Source: an uncultured Prevotella sp. (GTDB taxonomy: Bacteria; Bacteroidota; Bacteroidia; Bacteroidales; Bacteroidaceae). Taken from it: DNA of 6,816 bases. The notes beneath the pieces were generated by a model. The model searched no databases. It was not told where the DNA came from and saw only the letters and a list, made by a program, of their open reading frames with translations. Made by a program: the position numbers and the translations under genes. The DNA lies in the NCBI GenBank assembly GCA_934254985.1, contig CAKQMS010000060.1, positions 1 to 6,816 of the forward strand. The letters are read 5' to 3'. This document shows positions 3,911 to 6,816 of this stretch, piece after piece. Numbering within the stretch: position 1 is the stretch's first letter; each line of letters starts with the position of its first letter.

Positions 3911-6085
3911 CTACAACACTTTCACCAATCGGTCGATATCAACCGAGATGCCTACGGAGAAGGTACGACCAGTGGTCATTGCCGAACTCCAATAATATTT
4001 ATCGGGAGTATAGCCAAAGAGGTTGTCGATATTGAAATTCACATTTATGGTATCAAACAATCGCTGCTGAAGGGTGAACTTCCATATCTGATAGCTGCTG
4101 TCGTGCTTCTCGATGTTGGTATCTGGTGTAGAGAGATAGCGACCAGAAAGGGCTGCGTTCAAACGATAGAACGAGCAGAACTGGCGGTCGTAGTCGATGC
4201 GCCATGTGGCTGAATGAGGACGAGGCTGCGAGAACTGCGAGTCTACACTTCTGCCACCTACATGCAGATAGCTATAGTCGAGCTTCACACCCAATCCCAT
4301 ATCCGAGCGATACTGAGCACTGAAGTCGATGCCGCTAACCTTAACGCCATCTTCGTTGCAATAGCGCGAAGCCGATTCTGGCTGACCAGCACCTGGTGTA
4401 TAGTCGGCATAATCTTCGGTTGTGATGCGCTTATCATATTTATTATAATAGCCCATCAGGGTGAGGCTATATTGTCCGCCAAAGAAACCACTACTCTTGA
4501 TGCGACCATAATGTTCGAAAGCAAGGTTGAAGTTGTTGCTCTTCTCAGGCTTCAAATCCGGATTGCCATATATCATCTGCATGCCTGCCATATCGAAGTT
4601 CATATACATCTCCTTAAGGGTTGGCGAACGGAATCCACCTGCGTAGTTGGCACGAATGGAGAATCCATTCCACTTTGTCATCAGAGCCAAACGAGCAGTA
4701 GTGGCATTTTGTTTCGATGCCGAGAAATAGTCGTGGCGAAGACTTGCCACAATGTTCAACCACTTCAAAGGATTGTAGTCGAACTGCGCAAAGGCGTCGC
4801 AAGAGTTTTGGCTATGCGAAGCATTGTCGGCAAACTGATATGTGGTGAGATAGTCGTTGAGGAAATCAGCACCAAGGGTTATGGTGTTGTTGCCAAACAC
4901 GTGTGAATAGAGCGCACGCAGAGTATTCTGACGATTAGTATAGTCATGGTCGTGGGTGCGCACATCGTTGACGTAGCGCACTTTGTCGTATTGGTCGAAG
5001 CCATACGAAACCTCAAGGTTATCGTTCTCAGAAAGCGTCATCACCGACTTTAGTCCTGCAGAATAATCCTTGTAGTGGTCGTCGTAGTTGCTGCGATTGC
5101 TGATACGAGCGAAATATCCACCACGGCCAATGAGCTTCACCTTATTAGAAAGCTTATAGGTGAGTCGCTCCTTCACATTGAAGGTTTCGCCACCATAGAT
5201 ATGCAGAATATTCGATTCGGTATCGAAAGGACTGGTAAGCTGTACCTCGTCGGATGTGGTGCGCTGAACGCTGGTCTGCGAATTCCATTTGCCAGCATTA
5301 AAGCTGAACGAACCACCATGGCGCCACTCCTTATTAAAGCTGTTGTAGCGAGTGTTGACGTTGGCAGTCCAAGGCTCTGAGTTTTCGCGCGAAATGATAT
5401 TTACCACACCTGCCACGGCATTAGCACCATACAAAGCCGAGGCTGCACCTTTCACAATTTCTATTCTGCCCACATTGTCAAGACTTAGTCGGCTATAGTC
5501 GACATTATCCATGGTTTCGCCAGCCAATCGTTCGCCATCAACAAGGAATAAAACTGCATTACCACCAAAGCCATTCATATTCAACGATGTTTCTTGGTTC
5601 ATGGCATAGCCAAACTCCAAGCCTGGCATCTGCTCTGTCAAGAGGTCTTGAATGTTTGTGGCATCAGCTATCTTTATATCGTTGGCTGTGATAAGGCGAG
5701 TTACCACAGGTGCATCCTTCAAAGCCTTAGGAGTGCGAGTGGCGGTAACGACTACTTGGTCGAGGGCTGTAGCATCAGGTTGCAGACGCAGCACATGGCG
5801 ATCTTGGCTCTTGTCGTCGGTCTTCAATACGAAAGTCTGAGTTTGAAAACCAATATAGCTAACCTTCACTCTCACAGCATCGGTATTGGCATACGGCATA
5901 CGGAAGTAGCCATCTTGGTCGGTAGTTACTCCGCCATTGCCATGCACCAACTGCACGGTTGCTCCTGCTAAAGGAGTGCCCGAATCATCGAGCACACAAC
6001 CAAGGATATCACCCGAGGTTGCAGCCTTAAGATCCAGGCACAGAATTGAAAGGATTAGAAATGTTGTAAATATCTTTTGCTTCAT
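3911..6085 (-). CDS. TonB-dependent outer-membrane receptor, haem/metal-receptor-like
   Basis: This is a 724-residue outer-membrane protein. It has a signal peptide (about 1-21) and a carboxypeptidase-regulatory-like domain (about 26-103, GCVLDDSGTPLAGATV onward). A TonB-box-like DQVVVTATR (109-117) precedes the plug domain (about 122-234, with LVDGERLAG and IEIVKGAASALYGANAVAGV). The 22-strand-type barrel extends to the C-terminus. The barrel carries FRSP (485-488) and NPDL (508-511), matching the FRAP/YRAP and NPDL boxes of haem receptors such as HmuR. The segment between has five methionines (493, 495, 499, 502, 504) and no histidine. The protein ends DIDRLVKVL rather than in the usual terminal aromatic. 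Length is normal. It is the last gene of the operon, 34 bp after the lipoprotein, and is followed by a terminator. Haem or metal uptake is inferred; a siderophore or cobalamin substrate remains possible, so no gene symbol is given. Confidence 0.9.
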   Translation of the reverse strand: MKQKIFTTFLILSILCLDLKAATSGDILGCVLDDSGTPLAGATVQLVHGNGGVTTDQDGYFRMPYANTDAVRVKVSYIGFQTQTFVLKTDDKSQDRHVLRLQPDATALDQVVVTATRTPKALKDAPVVTRLITANDIKIADATNIQDLLTEQMPGLEFGYAMNQETSLNMNGFGGNAVLFLVDGERLAGETMDNVDYSRLSLDNVGRIEIVKGAASALYGANAVAGVVNIISRENSEPWTANVNTRYNSFNKEWRHGGSFSFNAGKWNSQTSVQRTTSDEVQLTSPFDTESNILHIYGGETFNVKERLTYKLSNKVKLIGRGGYFARISNRSNYDDHYKDYSAGLKSVMTLSENDNLEVSYGFDQYDKVRYVNDVRTHDHDYTNRQNTLRALYSHVFGNNTITLGADFLNDYLTTYQFADNASHSQNSCDAFAQFDYNPLKWLNIVASLRHDYFSASKQNATTARLALMTKWNGFSIRANYAGGFRSPTLKEMYMNFDMAGMQMIYGNPDLKPEKSNNFNLAFEHYGRIKSSGFFGGQYSLTLMGYYNKYDKRITTEDYADYTPGAGQPESASRYCNEDGVKVSGIDFSAQYRSDMGLGVKLDYSYLHVGGRSVDSQFSQPRPHSATWRIDYDRQFCSFYRLNAALSGRYLSTPDTNIEKHDSSYQIWKFTLQQRLFDTINVNFNIDNLFGYTPDKYYWSSAMTTGRTFSVGISVDIDRLVKVL

Positions 6086-6119
6086 CGAAATCTCTTATGT
6101 GTTTTGCGCTGTTGCGTTC

Positions 6120-6608
6120 TTACTTTTTTGTTGCTACAAACTTGCCAATCATCGGCATAGGCATCTTACCATACTGCACAGAATAGCTGACGGTCAGGGT
6201 ATTGTCCTTCAATGTACCTTGCAAAGTAACAGTATACTTTTTCTCTGCACCATTCACGGTAACAGTTCCGGCATAGTTTTCCTGAGAGAATGCGTAAGCA
6301 CCGTTAGAACCAGAAACCTTCACAGCAGGAACCTCCAGGGCAGGAAGAGACATCATGCCCTCACCGCAAGCAGGTAGTGTAACCTTGACTGTAGCATCAT
6401 CTACAGCCTCAATCTTCATGGTAATGTTATCGTAAGTAGAAGCTTCACCCATTACGGTCATATCCAGGCTACTGGTATATGAACCAGCAATCTCCTTGGC
6501 TGCTGCCACTGTATCATTATCATCGTCGTTGCTGCAAGAGGTGAAAGCTACACACATTGTCAACATAGCTACCATCATGGCAGCGAGAGAAAACTTAAAC
6601 TTTTTCAT
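6120..6608 (-). CDS. Calycin-like surface lipoprotein
   Basis: This is a 162-residue lipoprotein precursor. The signal peptide MKKFKFSLAAMMVAMLTMCV ends in the lipobox FTSC with Cys25 as the lipidated residue. The residues after it, SNDDDND, resemble the Bacteroides-type acidic export signal that sends lipoproteins to the cell surface. From about residue 41 (AGSYTSSLDMTVMG) the pattern is alternating beta strands with a late TVTLQGTLKDNTLTVSYSV. This resembles the Bacteroidota calycin-like domain (Pfam PF13944), a small lipocalin-like barrel, so a ligand-binding role is plausible. The mature part is fairly methionine-rich, ending YGKMPMPMIGKF. It sits between a membrane protein (55 bp) and the receptor (34 bp) in one operon, the position HmuY-type binding lipoproteins often take, but it is not recognisably HmuY. 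The leader has a tandem 9-bp AT-rich repeat (6621-6638) before the ATG. Confidence 0.8.
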   Translation of the reverse strand: MKKFKFSLAAMMVAMLTMCVAFTSCSNDDDNDTVAAAKEIAGSYTSSLDMTVMGEASTYDNITMKIEAVDDATVKVTLPACGEGMMSLPALEVPAVKVSGSNGAYAFSQENYAGTVTVNGAEKKYTVTLQGTLKDNTLTVSYSVQYGKMPMPMIGKFVATKK

Positions 6609-6663
6609 ACTTCAAATTGATTTACTTAATTTACTTAATTATTATGATTATTAGCGATTTTTG

Positions 6664-6816
6664 TTATTGCTGCACAGATGCCACTTTAGCTTTGCGTCGG
6701 TTTCGTTGTCTGCGCAGGATGATATATCCAGAAAGTAATGTCAGCGATATTATCAATCCTGACAAGAATACGAAGAGGTCGGAGATAGGACCAAGGAATG
6801 GCGAATAGCATCTGCC
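6664..6816 (-). CDS. C-terminal end of a membrane protein, probably PepSY-associated TM type
   Basis: Fifty codons are open from the right edge to TAA at 6666-6664; the start lies outside the window. The visible part reads FLGPISDLF, then one transmembrane helix (VFLSGLIISLTLLSGYII, residues 16-33 of the fragment), then a basic cytoplasmic tail RRQRNRRKAK. A GP-x-x-DL lead-in, a glycine-containing last helix ending in SGYII and an arginine-rich tail are what I recall of the C-termini of PepSY-associated TM proteins. Those are often encoded next to TonB receptors for iron or haem and are suspected to reduce the metal. The rest of the gene is needed to confirm this. Its position upstream of the lipoprotein, same strand with a 55-bp gap, places it in the same operon. 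Confidence 0.6.
   Translation of the reverse strand, partial: GRCYSPFLGPISDLFVFLSGLIISLTLLSGYIILRRQRNRRKAKVASVQQ

Noticed and set aside
4214..4906. 230-codon plus-strand ORF inside the TonB receptor
   Set aside because: It is antisense to a clear receptor gene with family motifs, and its product shows no recognisable domain.
5937..6377. 146-codon plus-strand ORF crossing the receptor and lipoprotein genes
   Set aside because: Spans the boundary of two well-supported minus-strand genes and has no domain signal.
6621..6638. Tandem 9-bp repeat TTTACTTAA x2 upstream of the lipoprotein
   Set aside because: Short and AT-rich; more likely slippage in a leader region than a regulatory element.
6617..6808. 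63-codon plus-strand ORF at the right edge
   Set aside because: The minus strand here gives a more convincing membrane-protein C-terminus with a transmembrane helix and basic tail, in operon order with the next genes.

Overview
The window looks like Bacteroidota chromosome, most likely Prevotella/Segatella or a close relative. Three things point there: a TonB-dependent receptor with an N-terminal carboxypeptidase-regulatory-like domain, a lipoprotein with an FTSC lipobox followed by an acidic run, and promoters fitting the Bacteroidota pattern (TTTG, about 20 bp, TAnnTTTG). The genus is inferred from overall resemblance; no marker gene is present. All five substantial genes, plus two possible micro-ORFs, lie on the minus strand. 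Transcription therefore runs from the right edge to the left.

Right part (3836-6816): an apparent outer-membrane uptake operon, in transcription order. It starts with the C-terminal end of a probable PepSY-type inner-membrane protein (runs off the right edge). A surface-type calycin-like lipoprotein and then a 724-residue TonB-dependent receptor follow. Gaps are 55 and 34 bp, and the operon ends at a strong hairpin terminator. The receptor carries FRSP and NPDL boxes like haem receptors such as HmuR, but with a methionine cluster and no histidine between them. Haem or metal uptake is the best guess.

Left part (1-3705): three separately promoted AAA-type ATPases of unknown physiological role. 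Two (865-2157 and 2500-3627) are of the AAA_14 + DUF4143 type with a PD-(D/E)XK-like C-terminal signature. The third (1-687, cut by the left edge) belongs to the archaeal-type ATPase group (COG1672-like).

The intergenic DNA around the ATPases is unusually structured. There are two tandem 53-bp palindromic units (761-866) beside the promoter of the left ATPase. Five 20-21 bp repeats with an exact 33-bp period (2175-2327) lie upstream of the middle ATPase. A perfect 22-bp inverted repeat (844-865 / 2360-2381) brackets that gene with its repeat array. A roughly 90-bp direct repeat (2381-2470 / 3731-3819) brackets the other DUF4143 ATPase and encodes a possible 12-residue leader peptide in each copy. 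An 11-bp inverted motif (TAATCCCAAAA) covers the -33 element of that gene. Together these suggest ATPase genes carried as repeat-bounded, self-regulated cassettes. That is the part of the window most likely to hold something undescribed. No tRNA, rRNA, CRISPR array, transposase or integrase was seen.
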